Below, in pieces: positions 8,776-19,500 of a stretch of 64,000 nucleotides of DNA (positions are counted from its first letter, which is position 1; every line of letters begins with the position of its first letter). Under the pieces are notes generated by a model that did not search any database, was not told the DNA's origin, and worked only from the letters and a program-made list of their open reading frames with translations. The stretch lies in the NCBI GenBank assembly GCA_029449245.1, contig JANATF010000003.1, positions 1,240,001 to 1,304,000 of the forward strand. The letters are read 5' to 3'. The stretch is from Mortierella alpina (Eukaryota; Mortierellomycota; Mortierellomycetes; Mortierellales; Mortierellaceae). A program made the position numbers and the translations under genes.

Positions 8776-11700
8776 GGTATTTGGGAGGTCCAGGCGGTAT
8801 GAGATGAGCGAGTTCCAACCTTCTCGAGTATTTGAAAAGGGCCAACTCGTTTGTAGTCAAGTTTCTTCGCTGGCCGCTCGGTACGGAGGTTTCGGGCGTC
8901 TAACCAGACTTTGTCACCAACACTGAAATCAGGCTGAGCTATTGCTTTGGTATCGAAATGTCGGGCGTGTCTTTCATTCGCAGACTGGATGTTGAACTTC
9001 ATCTCAGAATGAATGTCTAGAAGAGCCTTGATGTGGTCAGGGCAAGGGATGTTGTCCTTAGTCACCCGGGGCACGGTAACTGAGAACTTGGGGTGGAAAC
9101 CAAAGTGAGCGAAGAAAGGAGTCGTCTTCGTGGACGAGTGTTCCGTGTTGTTGTAAGTGAACTCGGCGACCGGGAGTAAAGTGCTCCAGTTTGACTGTTG
9201 ATAGTCGATATAACAGCGTAGGTACTGCTCGAGAATCGAGTTGACTCTCTCGGTCTGGCCGTCAGTCCTAGGATGGAATGCAGTAGAGAGGTTCTGCTCG
9301 ATGTGGAGGGCCTTGAAGACTGTCTTAGTGAACTTAGACGTGAAGGTGACGCCTCTATCGGAGACGACGTCGTCTGGAAGACCGTGGGCGGCGAAGACTT
9401 TTTCCAAGAAGAGCTGCACGGTATCCTCCGCGTCCACGGTATCTGTGGTAGGGGCAAAGTGAGCCATCTTTGTGAATCGATCGACGAAGACACATATCGC
9501 GGTGTAGCCCTTGGAGGCGGGCAGTTGAGTGATAAAGTCTACGGAGATCGAGGACCAGGGCCGATCAGGGATCGGCAAGGATTGCAGGAGGCCATACGGC
9601 TTGTGATTGCTTGACTTGCTACGTTGGCAAATATCGCATCCACCGACGTAATTCTTGATATATTGTCGCATGCTGGGCCAAAAGAACGTGCGAGAGACAA
9701 GATCAAATGTTTTAGTGATACCAAAGTGACCCGCAGTGGGAGAGTCGTGGCATTCTTCAAGGATCATTTTCTTGAGATCCGGGTCGTCGGGGACACAGAC
9801 CAGGCCGTCATGTAGTAGAAGGCCGTCCTGGACAGAGTAGACGCCGTCAGGGTCTGGCGTTTCAAGGTTCTCAGCAAGGATCGCGCTGAATGTAGGGTCG
9901 TTTGGAAGTAAAGTCGTAATTAAATTTTGAATGACTGACTTCTCTGGGAGCAGCGGCAGGGCTTGTAGGGCATTCAAAAATTGAATTGGTGGCAGGAGGG
10001 TTAAGGCGGTCTTGCTTAGTGCAGCCGCACTCCCCTCCTCAGGTTTGTCTCTCCGAGACAAAGAGTCAGCCGCAGCGTTCTGCGAGCCAGGGCGGTATTT
10101 GATAACAAAATTATAGTCCGATAGGACTTCAGACCAGCGGACCTGGCGTCGGCTAAGGTTGCGGGTGGTTGTAAAATATTCCAGATTGCGGTGGTCAGTA
10201 AGGACGACTGTGGTAGAGGCTGAGAACTCAAGGTAGTGTCGCCAGTGCTTGAAGGCGCACACAATGGCTAACAGTTCTTTGTCATAGATCTGGTAATTCA
10301 TTTCCGCAGGCAAGAGTTTTCTGGAGTAGAAGGCAACAGGGTGGAGGCGGTCATCGTCATCATATTGGCTGCAAACTCCACCGAGGGCGTAGTCAGAGGC
10401 ATCGACTTCGATGACACACGCTTTTGTGTGATCAAAGTGACGGAGGATCGGGCCAGACATCAAACGAGCTTTGAGTTCATCAAAAGCGTCTTGCGCGGCT
10501 CTTGACCAAATGAACTTGGCATTCTTCTTGAGCAGAGTGGTGAGAGGGGTGGCTACTTTGGAGTAGTTCTTGACGAAGCGGCGGTAGAAGTTAGCGAGTT
10601 CGAGGAACACCTGAATGTCAAAAGCTGATTTAGGGGTAGCCCATTCTTGAATGGCGGCCACCTTGGCAGGATCCATCGAGATGCCGTTAACACCAATGAC
10701 GAATCCCAGGAACGAGACCTCTTGCTTATCGAACGCGCATTTCTCGAGTTTCAGACAGATGCCCGCAGCTTCTAATTTCTTGAGGACCTTTTTGACTTGT
10801 GCGGTGTGCTCGTCAAGTGATTCGGAATATATGAGAATATCGTCAAGGTAGACAACAACAAAATCATCCAAGTAGTCGCGCAGGACGTCGTTCACGAACG
10901 CTTGGAAGGTTCCTGGGGCATTCATGAGCCCGAATGGCATGACTTGATACTCAAAGTGACCGTAACGACAGCGAAACGCGGTCTTCCATTCGTCGCCTTT
11001 CGCTATTCGGAGAAGGTTGTAGGCACCACGCATGTCCAATTTGGTAAAATACTTGGCTTTTCCTAACTGGTCAAACGTTTCGGAGATCAGTGGTAAAGGG
11101 CATCGATTGGGAGTTGTGATTTTGTTAAGTCCTCGGTAATCGACACAAAGGCGAAGGGAACCGTCTTTTTTCTTGACAAAGAGAATGGGCGCTCCGGCTG
11201 GGGATTCCGAGCGGCGAATGAAACCTTTAGCCAGGTTTTCTTTGAGATATTCGTGTAGGGCCTTGAGCTCCGTCTGCGAGAGATTGTAGACAGGCCCAAA
11301 AGGTACGTTGGCGCCTTCTGCAATGGGAATACTATGGTCGTAGGGTCGGTGTGGCGGGAGTTTGTCCGCCTGAGTCTTGGAGAACACTTGAGAGTATTCA
11401 GCGTATTTTTCAGGGAGCTGGATTGTTGGTTCATCATCACTAAGAGTCGCGGTAGACAATTCTTCGACTTGAGAGATGTCCATCATGTAGCCTACACCCT
11501 GTCCCTGCTTGAGCAGTTGACAGAAATTGGCGTTGCTGACCAGGGCAATATCCATGGAAGTCGGGTTTCTGACAGGGACAGGTACAGGTGGGTAAATGAT
11601 AGTAGTTGGTGCAGGTTTGAGAACTAGAGGAGGGGAAGCAGAGCGTGTTTGACTGGTGAAGGGTAGGATAGAAGTAGGTAGTGTGGATCGAGCAAGATGT

Positions 11701-12158
11701 GACAAGGCAGAGAAGTTGTGATTTTGAGTGCAGGCGAGAGTCACTGTTCTCTGATCCCAGTTGATGGAGGGGCTGTGCTTTTTTAGCCAGTCCATTCCAA
11801 GGATCACAGAATAGTTACCGAGCGTGATGAGTTGAAAAGAATGTACTTCAAAATGTTCTGGGCTGGATTGCATGACAAGACGAGTGGAGTGGTGGGAGGA
11901 GTGGATGGTACCATTGGCGAGGGCAATGTAGAGTTGTTGATCGACAATGGGTAGGTGATGTACTTTGGCGAGGTTCTGATGAATGAAGGAAATTGTAGCC
12001 CCAGAATCAATCATGGCATTGACGGGGAGGGAGGACCCCTGGAAATACAGAGTGACAGGAATGGTGATGGGAGCGGAGTCGTGGATAGGGTCGTGAACAG
12101 GAGAAACATTGAAAAGTTGGCCTAGATGGGCTTCTCCACTCTTTACTAGGCGTCGTCG
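8772..12158 (-). CDS. Pol of element A', lacking an in-frame chromodomain
   Basis: The -1 frame from the slippery heptamer (12158-12164) is open through protease, RT (Y-L-D-D), RNase H and integrase (HHCC, D-D-E with D-G-Q-T-E-R). It ends prematurely after the 5-bp duplication. The first ATG in frame is at 12014. Over this length the protein differs from element A at only a handful of residues, in contrast to the diverged N-terminal half of Gag. Catalytic motifs are preserved, so the enzyme may fold, but the targeting chromodomain is lost. Confidence 0.88.
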   Translation of the reverse strand, partial: RRRLVKSGEAHLGQLFNVSPVHDPIHDSAPITIPVTLYFQGSSLPVNAMIDSGATISFIHQNLAKVHHLPIVDQQLYIALANGTIHSSHHSTRLVMQSSPEHFEVHSFQLITLGNYSVILGMDWLKKHSPSINWDQRTVTLACTQNHNFSALSHLARSTLPTSILPFTSQTRSASPPLVLKPAPTTIIYPPVPVPVRNPTSMDIALVSNANFCQLLKQGQGVGYMMDISQVEELSTATLSDDEPTIQLPEKYAEYSQVFSKTQADKLPPHRPYDHSIPIAEGANVPFGPVYNLSQTELKALHEYLKENLAKGFIRRSESPAGAPILFVKKKDGSLRLCVDYRGLNKITTPNRCPLPLISETFDQLGKAKYFTKLDMRGAYNLLRIAKGDEWKTAFRCRYGHFEYQVMPFGLMNAPGTFQAFVNDVLRDYLDDFVVVYLDDILIYSESLDEHTAQVKKVLKKLEAAGICLKLEKCAFDKQEVSFLGFVIGVNGISMDPAKVAAIQEWATPKSAFDIQVFLELANFYRRFVKNYSKVATPLTTLLKKNAKFIWSRAAQDAFDELKARLMSGPILRHFDHTKACVIEVDASDYALGGVCSQYDDDDRLHPVAFYSRKLLPAEMNYQIYDKELLAIVCAFKHWRHYLEFSASTTVVLTDHRNLEYFTTTRNLSRRQVRWSEVLSDYNFVIKYRPGSQNAAADSLSRRDKPEEGSAAALSKTALTLLPPIQFLNALQALPLLPEKSVIQNLITTLLPNDPTFSAILAENLETPDPDGVYSVQDGLLLHDGLVCVPDDPDLKKMILEECHDSPTAGHFGITKTFDLVSRTFFWPSMRQYIKNYVGGCDICQRSKSSNHKPYGLLQSLPIPDRPWSSISVDFITQLPASKGYTAICVFVDRFTKMAHFAPTTDTVDAEDTVQLFLEKVFAAHGLPDDVVSDRGVTFTSKFTKTVFKALHIEQNLSTAFHPRTDGQTERVNSILEQYLRCYIDYQQSNWSTLLPVAEFTYNNTEHSSTKTTPFFAHFGFHPKFSVTVPRVTKDNIPCPDHIKALLDIHSEMKFNIQSANERHARHFDTKAIAQPDFSVGDKVWLDARNLRTERPAKKLDYKRVGPFQILEKVGTRSSHTAWTSQIP

Positions 12159-12164
12159 TTTCCC
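12100..12164 (-). promoter_or_regulatory. Programmed -1 frameshift signal of element A'
   Basis: Minus-strand GGGAAAC at 12164-12158 is in gag phase, followed by 6 nt, then GCCTAG (12151-12146) and CTAGGC (12125-12120). The inner loop/downstream pair that allows a pseudoknot in element A is also kept. Conservation between copies that have diverged elsewhere supports function. Confidence 0.7.
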
Positions 12165-13360
12165 AAATCGAACACGAAGGGGCTAGTGTTGGCAGTGGTG
12201 GCACTAGAGAGAGTGTGTTGAGCCTTGTTACCGAGTCTGGTGTTCGCGGGTTTGGTGGGACACTCCTTAACCCAGTGTCCCTCCAAACCACAGTAGCTAC
12301 AGAGATCGTTATCTCTGCGTCGCTGTTTTTCTTCGGCGCTCACAGGGCGGTGCTGGGCTTGGCTGAGGTCCATGGCCATGGACGGGGCGGCAACGGACGC
12401 GGCGGGAGCGAATGGTCGCGGGACGGAAACAGGGGTCGAGTTGCGGGCGCTATTCAAGGTTGTTGTGGAACGAACAGGTTGTCTTTGCAGAAAGTAACCA
12501 TATTGGCGAGTGTCGATCTCAATAGCCAAATCAGAGAACTCATAGAACGTGCGCGGTTCCTCCTGGCGTGACATGGTTTCTTGGACCGATTCTTTGAGGC
12601 CAATCCGGTACTGGGAGATTTTGGCAGCGTCGTTCCACTCGGTATCGGCAACCAACTGGACAAACTTATTGGTGTAGTCCAACGCCGAGCCTTTTTGCTT
12701 CAAGGCGCGGAGTTGAGACTCGGCCACGATGTGGGCGTTGGTGACGCCGAAATTCTTGGTCATGACCGACCAAAACTTATCAAGGCTGCTAATGATCGCG
12801 GGTCTTACTTCGTCATCCAGCTTAAAAGCAGGGATGTGCTTTTCCATATACTTATAGGCCGCGGTGTCCCCCAGACGGGAGATGATGAACATGATTTTAG
12901 AGGCATCCGTTGGATGCTGCGAGCTCTGAGCCAAGAAGTACAGCTCCAGCTGAGACTGGAAAGTTTTCCAGTCTTCTCTTTTACCAGTGAACTTCTCGGG
13001 GGAGTCGATCTTGGGCTTGGCCACCGACTGAGTCTTGGTGGCTTCGGCAAGGGTCTTGAGGCCCCGGAGCATATCTTTCTGGAAGGTATTGTTCTCGTTG
13101 ATGGCATTCAGAGCAATGATCTGTCCTTCGATCGTTTTGAATCTTGGTTCGACCATTTTGATGAGATCCTCGACGAAACTATGGTTGGTCTGTAAGAACT
13201 TGAGGAGGGGTCCGTACGCGGTGAGCTGGCTTTCGAGCGACTGAACGCGGTTTTTGAGATCCGCTACGACCGGGCTGGCTTGCTCGAGGAGAGTGTCCTC
13301 GATGGTTTTGACACGAGTTTGGAGGGCTTCAAAATTCTGGTTGGCGGTTTCGAGACTCAT
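12146..13360 (-). CDS. Gag of element A'
   Basis: A 404-residue Gag with a helical N-terminus, capsid-like core, Pro/Ala-rich linker and one C-x2-C-x4-H-x4-C knuckle near the C-terminus. Residues from about 180 onward are nearly the same as in element A Gag, while the first 110 or so share only scattered positions. The start at 13360 is 50 bp from the LTR end (13410), mirroring element A. TAG at 12146-12148 ends it just after the slippery site. Confidence 0.88.
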   Translation of the reverse strand: MSLETANQNFEALQTRVKTIEDTLLEQASPVVADLKNRVQSLESQLTAYGPLLKFLQTNHSFVEDLIKMVEPRFKTIEGQIIALNAINENNTFQKDMLRGLKTLAEATKTQSVAKPKIDSPEKFTGKREDWKTFQSQLELYFLAQSSQHPTDASKIMFIISRLGDTAAYKYMEKHIPAFKLDDEVRPAIISSLDKFWSVMTKNFGVTNAHIVAESQLRALKQKGSALDYTNKFVQLVADTEWNDAAKISQYRIGLKESVQETMSRQEEPRTFYEFSDLAIEIDTRQYGYFLQRQPVRSTTTLNSARNSTPVSVPRPFAPAASVAAPSMAMDLSQAQHRPVSAEEKQRRRDNDLCSYCGLEGHWVKECPTKPANTRLGNKAQHTLSSATTANTSPFVFDLGNDDA

Positions 13361-13400
13361 GGCTGGGCAGGGACGTGGGTAGAAAGGTCAAAGTTGTTTG

Positions 13401-13409
13401 ACCTAGTAA
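13401..13409 (-). promoter_or_regulatory. Putative self-primer binding site of element A'
   Basis: Minus-strand TTACTAGGT directly after the LTR (13410). It is the exact complement of ACCTAGTAA inside the same LTR (plus-strand 13525-13533). This is the same arrangement as in element A, kept although the two LTRs have diverged. Confidence 0.55.
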
Positions 13410-13721
13410 TGTCGTGAATCTAGGCAGGGCAAGGACAGGATGACCTTTCACAAGGGCAGGAGGGAAGGGACAAGGGAAGTGGCAAGACAGGAGGGTTCAG
13501 GGTATGATCAAGGATGTATTCAAGTTACTAGGTAAGGACTAAACTAAGATGAGACTACAAGGAGTATTTATACTAAAGGGAGGCGCGCCATGCGCGCCGC
13601 ACCATGGTCATGGGTCAAATCAGAAGGGTAACACAGCAACAGCCTGACCCAAACAATGATTTGTCGACTCTGGCTTGACCTAGGGGTTGAGGACGCGACA
13701 TCTAGGGCTGAGGTTGCGACA

Positions 13722-15284
13722 GCATATATCTTTACCGAAATGCGATTATCACCTTCTTGAGCACCTCTGAAAGCATAAAGTCTCTTTGTTCGTGTATAAG
13801 GATCAAATTCAGCGAAATAGCGGGCAACATCAGCATGTTTATTGATATGAACATCATTAATCTTCTCCGCTAAAATAGTGTCCAAGCTGGAACTACGGAT
13901 CATATCGACCTCTTGAGTCATGGCGGCAAAACGCTTGGCATGGACAGGCTGCAGTTCAATAACAGCAGGCGCCTTCTGCATGGCCGACACCGAACGGATA
14001 TGGCCATGAGCAGACGACTTGTGCTTCTTGAACTGAGGTCTCAGTTCAGGATGCAATACGTAGCATTGGGCTGGAGCATGGGTGCTGGAAGTGCACCTCT
14101 CCTTGCTACAAGGCTGGCGAGTATCCTTGCGAGGATGCTTGCCCTTGTTAGGCTGCGGGATCGCGGGCTTCTTCACAAAAGCAACCGGAGTGGCCGACTG
14201 ACTCGCAATCTCAATGGACTTGAATCGGGCTTTAAACCACTTGGCCCAATCAGTCTTGCGACCTGGAAATTGGGTGCTGTCAGCACGGACACAATCCAAA
14301 AAGGCGGCGACATTGGGTAAGTCCACCATCTTTGGATACTTTGCCGTGATAGCCTTCTGTCCCTCATCAGGCAACCCAGCAAACAAAGACTCTATGACCA
14401 GAGTTTCGTAAGCCGAGTCCTTAAGTCCTGACGCTTCCATCAACAATTCGACTTTGCCCGCATAGAGGTGGACGTCGGTGAATGTTGCAGTGTCGAGGGC
14501 GAAAACCTGCTTGACAGCCTCCGACTTAAGAAGGTCAACGCGAAATAGCTCGCGCACACACTTCTCAATCGGAAACCAAGTGTCAATCGACGTATAGTCG
14601 AAATACACTGGTCCATCTGCCTCCTGCACGGCCTCCATTTGGGTTGCCAAGTCCTTGCCCATTGTCACGAGTGACTCCTCCAACAAGCGTACCTCGATGC
14701 CGGCTTTTCTAAAGGCCTTCATCATGTACTGGCTTGCCAGGATCGCAAACAGGCTGCCGAGATGCAACTTATAAAAGTCGCGGAACTCTCGCAAGAACCT
14801 GTTGATCACTCGCACAATCTCCAAAGCTGCCAGGTCTTCCTTGCCCTGCAATTTCAACTTGAATTCTGGCTCGTCAGGGAAGCTTTTAGGAATCAGTCTC
14901 GAGAAGTCAATCTTCTCGCTGTTTTGGAAAACAGGAACGACTTTTTCCTTCAAGCAGCGCCTGATGTCGCAATGCCAGATGCTCGCCGAATTAAATTGGG
15001 CGACCAATGATCCTGACGCTTCATCTGCGTCCTGCACGTCCGAAGCCGGCGACTGCTGCTCATCTCGATATTGATGATCGAGAGGCTGCGGTCGCATTTG
15101 CATCCAGTGTCGATGCACCGTGTCGAAATCCCTAACAGCATTGTCGAGATCTCGTTGGGCATCTTCCACTTTCGCATCATGCTTAGCTGCATTACGCCGA
15201 CGTTGAGCATCAGTGAGGGTTGCATCCTTGCTGTCGAGCTGCTTTAGTTTGCGCACGGCAACTTTAGTGTCCATGTAGCGACTC
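13722..15284 (-). pseudogene. Family-4 gag fragment, truncated at both ends
   Basis: About 520 codons on the minus strand, starting with an ATG at 15274, ten bases from the family-2 LTR that cuts it. The product has a charged coiled-coil-like N-terminus, a capsid-like region, a basic zone with a Cys/His cluster (C-x4-C...H-x4-C), and ends at the beginning of an aspartic protease, where the A' LTR starts. It resembles the family-D polyprotein in order and local wording (the G-A-x-x-G-D-x-R-I lead-in to protease) but is clearly another family. There is no RT. Confidence 0.75.
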
Positions 15285-15384
15285 TGTAACAGTAGTGCCC
15301 AGTCACAACGAGTATATAGAGTAGGGTAGTACGATACTTGCAAATACAACTCTTTTCCAGCTATTAGACCTGACCCCTGCTACA
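15285..15384 (+). repeat. 5' LTR of family 2
   Basis: An unusually short, 100-bp LTR, TGTAAC...CTACA, with a TATATAGA stretch at about 15311-15318. Identical copy at 20291-20390; an older variant lies at 6595-6694. Confidence 0.93.
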
Positions 15385-15399
15385 TGGTAGCAAAGGTTC
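15385..15399 (+). promoter_or_regulatory. tRNA primer binding site of family 2
   Basis: TGGTAGCAAAGGTTC begins at the first base after the LTR. TGG pairs with the universal CCA end, and TGGTAGC agrees with the 3' end of eukaryotic initiator methionine tRNAs. The exact tRNA cannot be proven from this window. The same 12-mer follows an LTR-like end at 34155-34171 on the minus strand. Confidence 0.65.
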
Positions 15400-15559
15400 C
15401 TCGACCACCGACACCCTGACCTCACCTAGCCCCAGACCCTGACCCTGCTCCCCTACCCGCTTCACCTTGACCCTGACACCCTGAACCCAACACCCTGCCG
15501 TCACCCTGCTTACCCCTGACCCCATCGACCTCCTCACTTCGCGCCTCGAACGCCTCACG

Positions 15560-16492
15560 ATGGCCGCCTTTGTCTCCCTCTTCGCGACCCCCATCCCCGA
15601 GAATGCCACCATGCCAGCAATTAAAATACGACCCCCCGAGCCATACGAGGGAGAGCGCGATGGCTTCAAGTGCGAAGCCTGGTTAGCCACCCTCCGCCGA
15701 TACCTCATCGGCGCTCATGTCCCCGTCGCCGAGCGTACCCTGCACTCGGTGATGCTCCTCAAAGGGCCGGCCGCTCTCTGGTGGGAAGGCCTACGATTGC
15801 CCGACGACACCCATATCGACATCTTCGTCAGCAGCTTCCGCGAAGCCTTTCGCCCCCGCAACTTCATTGAGTCTGTGCGCGCAGAGCTCCTGCGCATTAA
15901 GATGACCTCCACCTTGGCGGAGTATGTCACCAGATTCCGCCGACTTATCGCGGTACTAACTCCTGAGGGTGCAGGAGGACTCAACGTTGCCGTCGAGGAG
16001 TTCGGTCGCACGGTGTTCATGCAAGGGCTCACACCCGAGCTACACCGCATGATCTTCGCCAACATGCAGCTAGCAACCGCGAACATCGAGGATGTGATTA
16101 ACGCTGCAGAATATTACACTAACTTTATCGGCACCAGCTCCTCCTCTGCGACCCCCCTCGCCCCACCACGCCACAACCCAATGGCCATGGACATCGACAA
16201 CATCCAGGTTGTAGTCAACGCCATCATGCAGGCCCAGCAACAACACGGTTACCGCCCCCACAACCAGCAACGCCCTCGCCCCAGCAACAACCGTTATAAA
16301 AATAGCAACAACCGCAACAACTGGGCGCCCACCCCCCGCTTGACCCCTGCAGAGCGACAACGCCTCATTGAAACCGGCGGTTGTTTCAGATGCCGCAAGA
16401 GCGGACATCAATCGTGGGAAGGTGTTTGCGCCAATTTCATTGAAACCAACGAGGGCGCTCCTTCGGGAAACGCCCCCAGCGGTCAAGCTTAG
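15560..16492 (+). CDS. Gag of family 2
   Basis: A 310-residue Gag: capsid-like region about 20-190, Asn/Arg/Gln-rich basic linker about 215-265, and a variant zinc knuckle C-x2-C-x4-H-x6-C near 275-290, two residues longer than the canonical spacing in its last gap. The ATG at 15560 follows a C-rich leader with many CCCTGA-like words (15385-15559). TAG at 16490-16492 lies shortly after the slippery heptamer. Confidence 0.88.
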   Translation: MAAFVSLFATPIPENATMPAIKIRPPEPYEGERDGFKCEAWLATLRRYLIGAHVPVAERTLHSVMLLKGPAALWWEGLRLPDDTHIDIFVSSFREAFRPRNFIESVRAELLRIKMTSTLAEYVTRFRRLIAVLTPEGAGGLNVAVEEFGRTVFMQGLTPELHRMIFANMQLATANIEDVINAAEYYTNFIGTSSSSATPLAPPRHNPMAMDIDNIQVVVNAIMQAQQQHGYRPHNQQRPRPSNNRYKNSNNRNNWAPTPRLTPAERQRLIETGGCFRCRKSGHQSWEGVCANFIETNEGAPSGNAPSGQA

Positions 16493-16536
16493 TCCAGGAC
16501 TTGATCGCTGAAGCCCCCTCCCTTTCTCCTCTGGAC
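16465..16536 (+). promoter_or_regulatory. Programmed -1 frameshift signal with H-type pseudoknot, family 2
   Basis: GGGAAAC (16465-16471) is in gag phase. After exactly 6 nt, AGCGGTCAAG (16478-16487) pairs with CTTGATCGCT (16500-16509): ten base pairs, one of them G-U. GTCCAG (16492-16497) in the loop is the exact complement of CTGGAC (16531-16536), giving stems of 10 and 6 bp with loops of 4, 2 and 21 nt. The pol frame has no ATG near its beginning and is open from the heptamer, so a frameshift is the simplest way to make Gag-Pol. Confidence 0.82.
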
Positions 16537-19500
16537 AAAGGGAGTGAGACCTGCTCCCAGGCAAGTGTCTGTTCTATTTCTGCAAATAAAATTGCTCCTG
16601 AACTGAATGCTTGCCACCTGCCTATGCTCGCTCCCTCACTTGCAAACGAGAATGATACTCTGGATACTCACCCCGCCCCCAACCCCACGCCCCCTGTTGC
16701 GCAACCTTGCCATGACCCATCTGTGGTGTTTAGATTGCCTGAGAAGACGGACCTGGACCCACTCTCCTCAACCGCGTCTGCACCCGTGCTCACCAAGAGC
16801 AAACTGAGACGTATGAACAAGCGTGCTGTCCGGCTGCAGTCCTTCACAGTGACTGAGGCTGAGCGCACACTGCTCACATTCATTGGCTCGATCAATGGAC
16901 ACCCTGCACGCATCCTCATCGATGGCGGTGCCGAGGGTAACGTCATCAGCTCCTCATTTCAAAAACGACATTCACTCCCTCTCCATTCCCGCAACCCCAT
17001 CCCCATTGTCCTTCCTGACGGCTCCTCCTCCATCACTCAACACACTGTCCCCATCACCCTCACCCGCGACAATTACTCCGACAATCTCGACCCCCTCCTC
17101 TACCCTCTCAAATCATACGACTTGATCCTCGGGAAGCCATGGCTCACAACAGTCAACCCTGAAATCAATTGGCGCACCAACGACCTGCACTTCCAGCACC
17201 ATGGAGGCCACGTTGTCTGGTCATGTCGAGGGTTCGCGCCCTCTTCAATCACAGCTAAGTCCGGCGGTCGTCTCCTGAACCACATGCACTTCCACGCCCT
17301 CGCTGCACAACCCGGCAACGAAGTGTTTCTTGCATTAGTGAAGACCACCTCAGCCATCACCCCCTCCACACCGCCCGTTCCTGCTGATGTCCTTCCCATC
17401 CTCGACGAGTTTCGTGATGTCTTCCCCACTTCCCTTCCTGACGGTCTCCCACCAGACCGAGGCGACGCAATGAAAATCGACACCGACCCCACAGCAGACC
17501 CTCCTGTGCGACCAGTCATTCGGCTGTCCATCGCAGAACTGGATGAGCTCAGGAAGCAGTTGGACGAATTGCTCAAAAAGAAATTCATCAAACCGAGCAC
17601 ATCCCCCTATGGCGCTCCCGTCCTTTTTGTCAAAAAGAAGGACGGCTCCCTGCGCATGTGTGTGGACTATCGTGGTCTCAACAGGATCACTCGCAAAAAC
17701 CGACACCCCCTCCCCCGCATCGACGAACTCATCGACCGGTTCAGGGGTGCACAGTTTTTCACCAAACTTGATCTTCTTTCTGGTTACCATCAACAACGCG
17801 TTTATGAACCCCATACCCACAAAACAGCGTTTCGATGTCGTTACGGTCATTTTGAGTTTAACGTCGTACCATTTGGTTTGACTAACGCTCCCGCCTCATT
17901 CTCCAACATGATGCTCAACGTCTTTGACCCCGGCCTTGACAAGTGGGTTGTCATCTACTTGGACGACATACTCATCTACTCGAAGACGAAGGCTGAACAT
18001 CTGGAACACCTCAGGAAAGCACTGGCCCTACTTCGGAAGCACGGTTTATACGCCAAACTTAGCAAGTGTTCATTCATGCAGGAGCAGACGGAGTTCCTAG
18101 GCCATGTCATTTCGAAGGACGGGATCCACACCAACGCCGGGCTTGTTCGCGCCATCCGCGAGTGGCCCCGACCCAGCAAGCAGAAGGATGTACAACAGTT
18201 CATTGGACTTGCTCAATTCTACCAGCAGTACATTGACGGATTTGCTGACATCGCGTTACCGTTGACTGGACTCTTAGGTGAGGGCGTGCCATTCTCTTGG
18301 GATCCTGACAAGGAACACGCCTTCACCGCACTCAAGGACGCCATCAGCAAAGCACCGGTACTCAGGATCTTTGACCCGGACCTAGCCACCACTGTTGAAG
18401 CTGATGCGTCTGGATTCGCTGTTGGAGCCGTGCTTTTTCAGACAGACGAACATGGAGTCTCGAGACCAGTGGCGTTCACATCCAGGAAGATGAATTCTGC
18501 AGAGAGGAACTATCCAACACACGAACAGGAGCTGCTGGCTGTCGTTCACGCGCTGAAGACATGGCGTTATTACCTGGATGGATCACACTTCGTCGTGTAC
18601 ACGGATCACGCCACGCTTCGCCACTTCCCAACGCAGCCCAAGCTGACTCGCAGACAGGCACGTTGGATGGAGTTGCTGCAGGAGTACGACTTCGACTTCA
18701 AGTACAAGCGTGGCGCAGACAACATCGTACCGGACGCCCTCTCCAGACGACCAGACCACAAAGACCCAGACCCGGTGGCACTACACTCGTTGGCCGTACA
18801 GTTGGACCCAGGATTGAGGCAGCGCCTGATCGATAGTTACCCGGATGATCCTAAACTCGGTCCTATCTATGAAAGCTGCCTCCAGGGAAGTTGCCCACAG
18901 AGATACTCGCTCCATGAGAATCTCTTGTTTGTTGAACGACATGGCATGAACCTTGTTTGCATTCCTCAGAAGTCTGACATTCGTCTTTCTCTCTTGCATG
19001 ACGCTCATGACTCGGCCATAGCAGGACACTTGGGATTTGACAAGACCTATGACCAATTGAGACGAACAGCGTATTGGCCAAGGATTGCGCGAGACACAAG
19101 GACGTACATCGAGACTTGCGAGAGTTGTCAACGCAACAAGCCCAGTCGCCAGAGACCAGCAGGACTTCTTCAACCACTTGAGATACCGGATCAACGCTGG
19201 GACACTGTGACCATGGACTTCATCGTACAGCTACCAAGGACACCTCGAGGGTTCGATGCCATCACGGTCTTCGTGGACAAACTCTCCAAGCAAGTCCACT
19301 TTGTCGCCAGCAAAACAACCGACACTGCTCCTGACGTCGCGCGGATCTTTTTTGACAATATTTTTCGGCTGCATGGAATGCCCACCTCCATCGTCTCGGA
19401 CCGCGACGCCAAGTTCACCAGCCACTTCTGGAAAGAACTTCATCGCCTCATGGATGTCAAGCTCGCAATGTCCACTGCATTCCATCCTCAGACGGACGGC

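Larger units (their letters stand above)
8138..13721 (-). mobile_element. Element A', second family-A copy, pol broken near its end
   Basis: A 5584-bp minus-strand element with LTRs at 8138-8453 (316 bp) and 13410-13721 (312 bp). The LTRs differ from each other by a few bases and small indels, and clearly from those of element A in their first half. Gag (12146-13360) and pol are joined by the same -1 frameshift layout as in A. Pol has a 5-bp tandem duplication near 8799-8808 that throws the chromodomain out of frame. The five bases outside the two LTRs do not match (8133-8137 versus 13722-13726), so there is no target duplication. It is older than A and probably needs help in trans. Confidence 0.9.

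Noticed and set aside
8419-8926. Plus-strand frames over the A' chromodomain region
   Set aside because: Antisense shadows of the minus-strand pol; the same shadows occur over element A.
15385-15559. Telomere-like CCCTGA repeats
   Set aside because: Words are irregularly spaced and variable, and they form the leader of a complete retroelement, not a terminal array.
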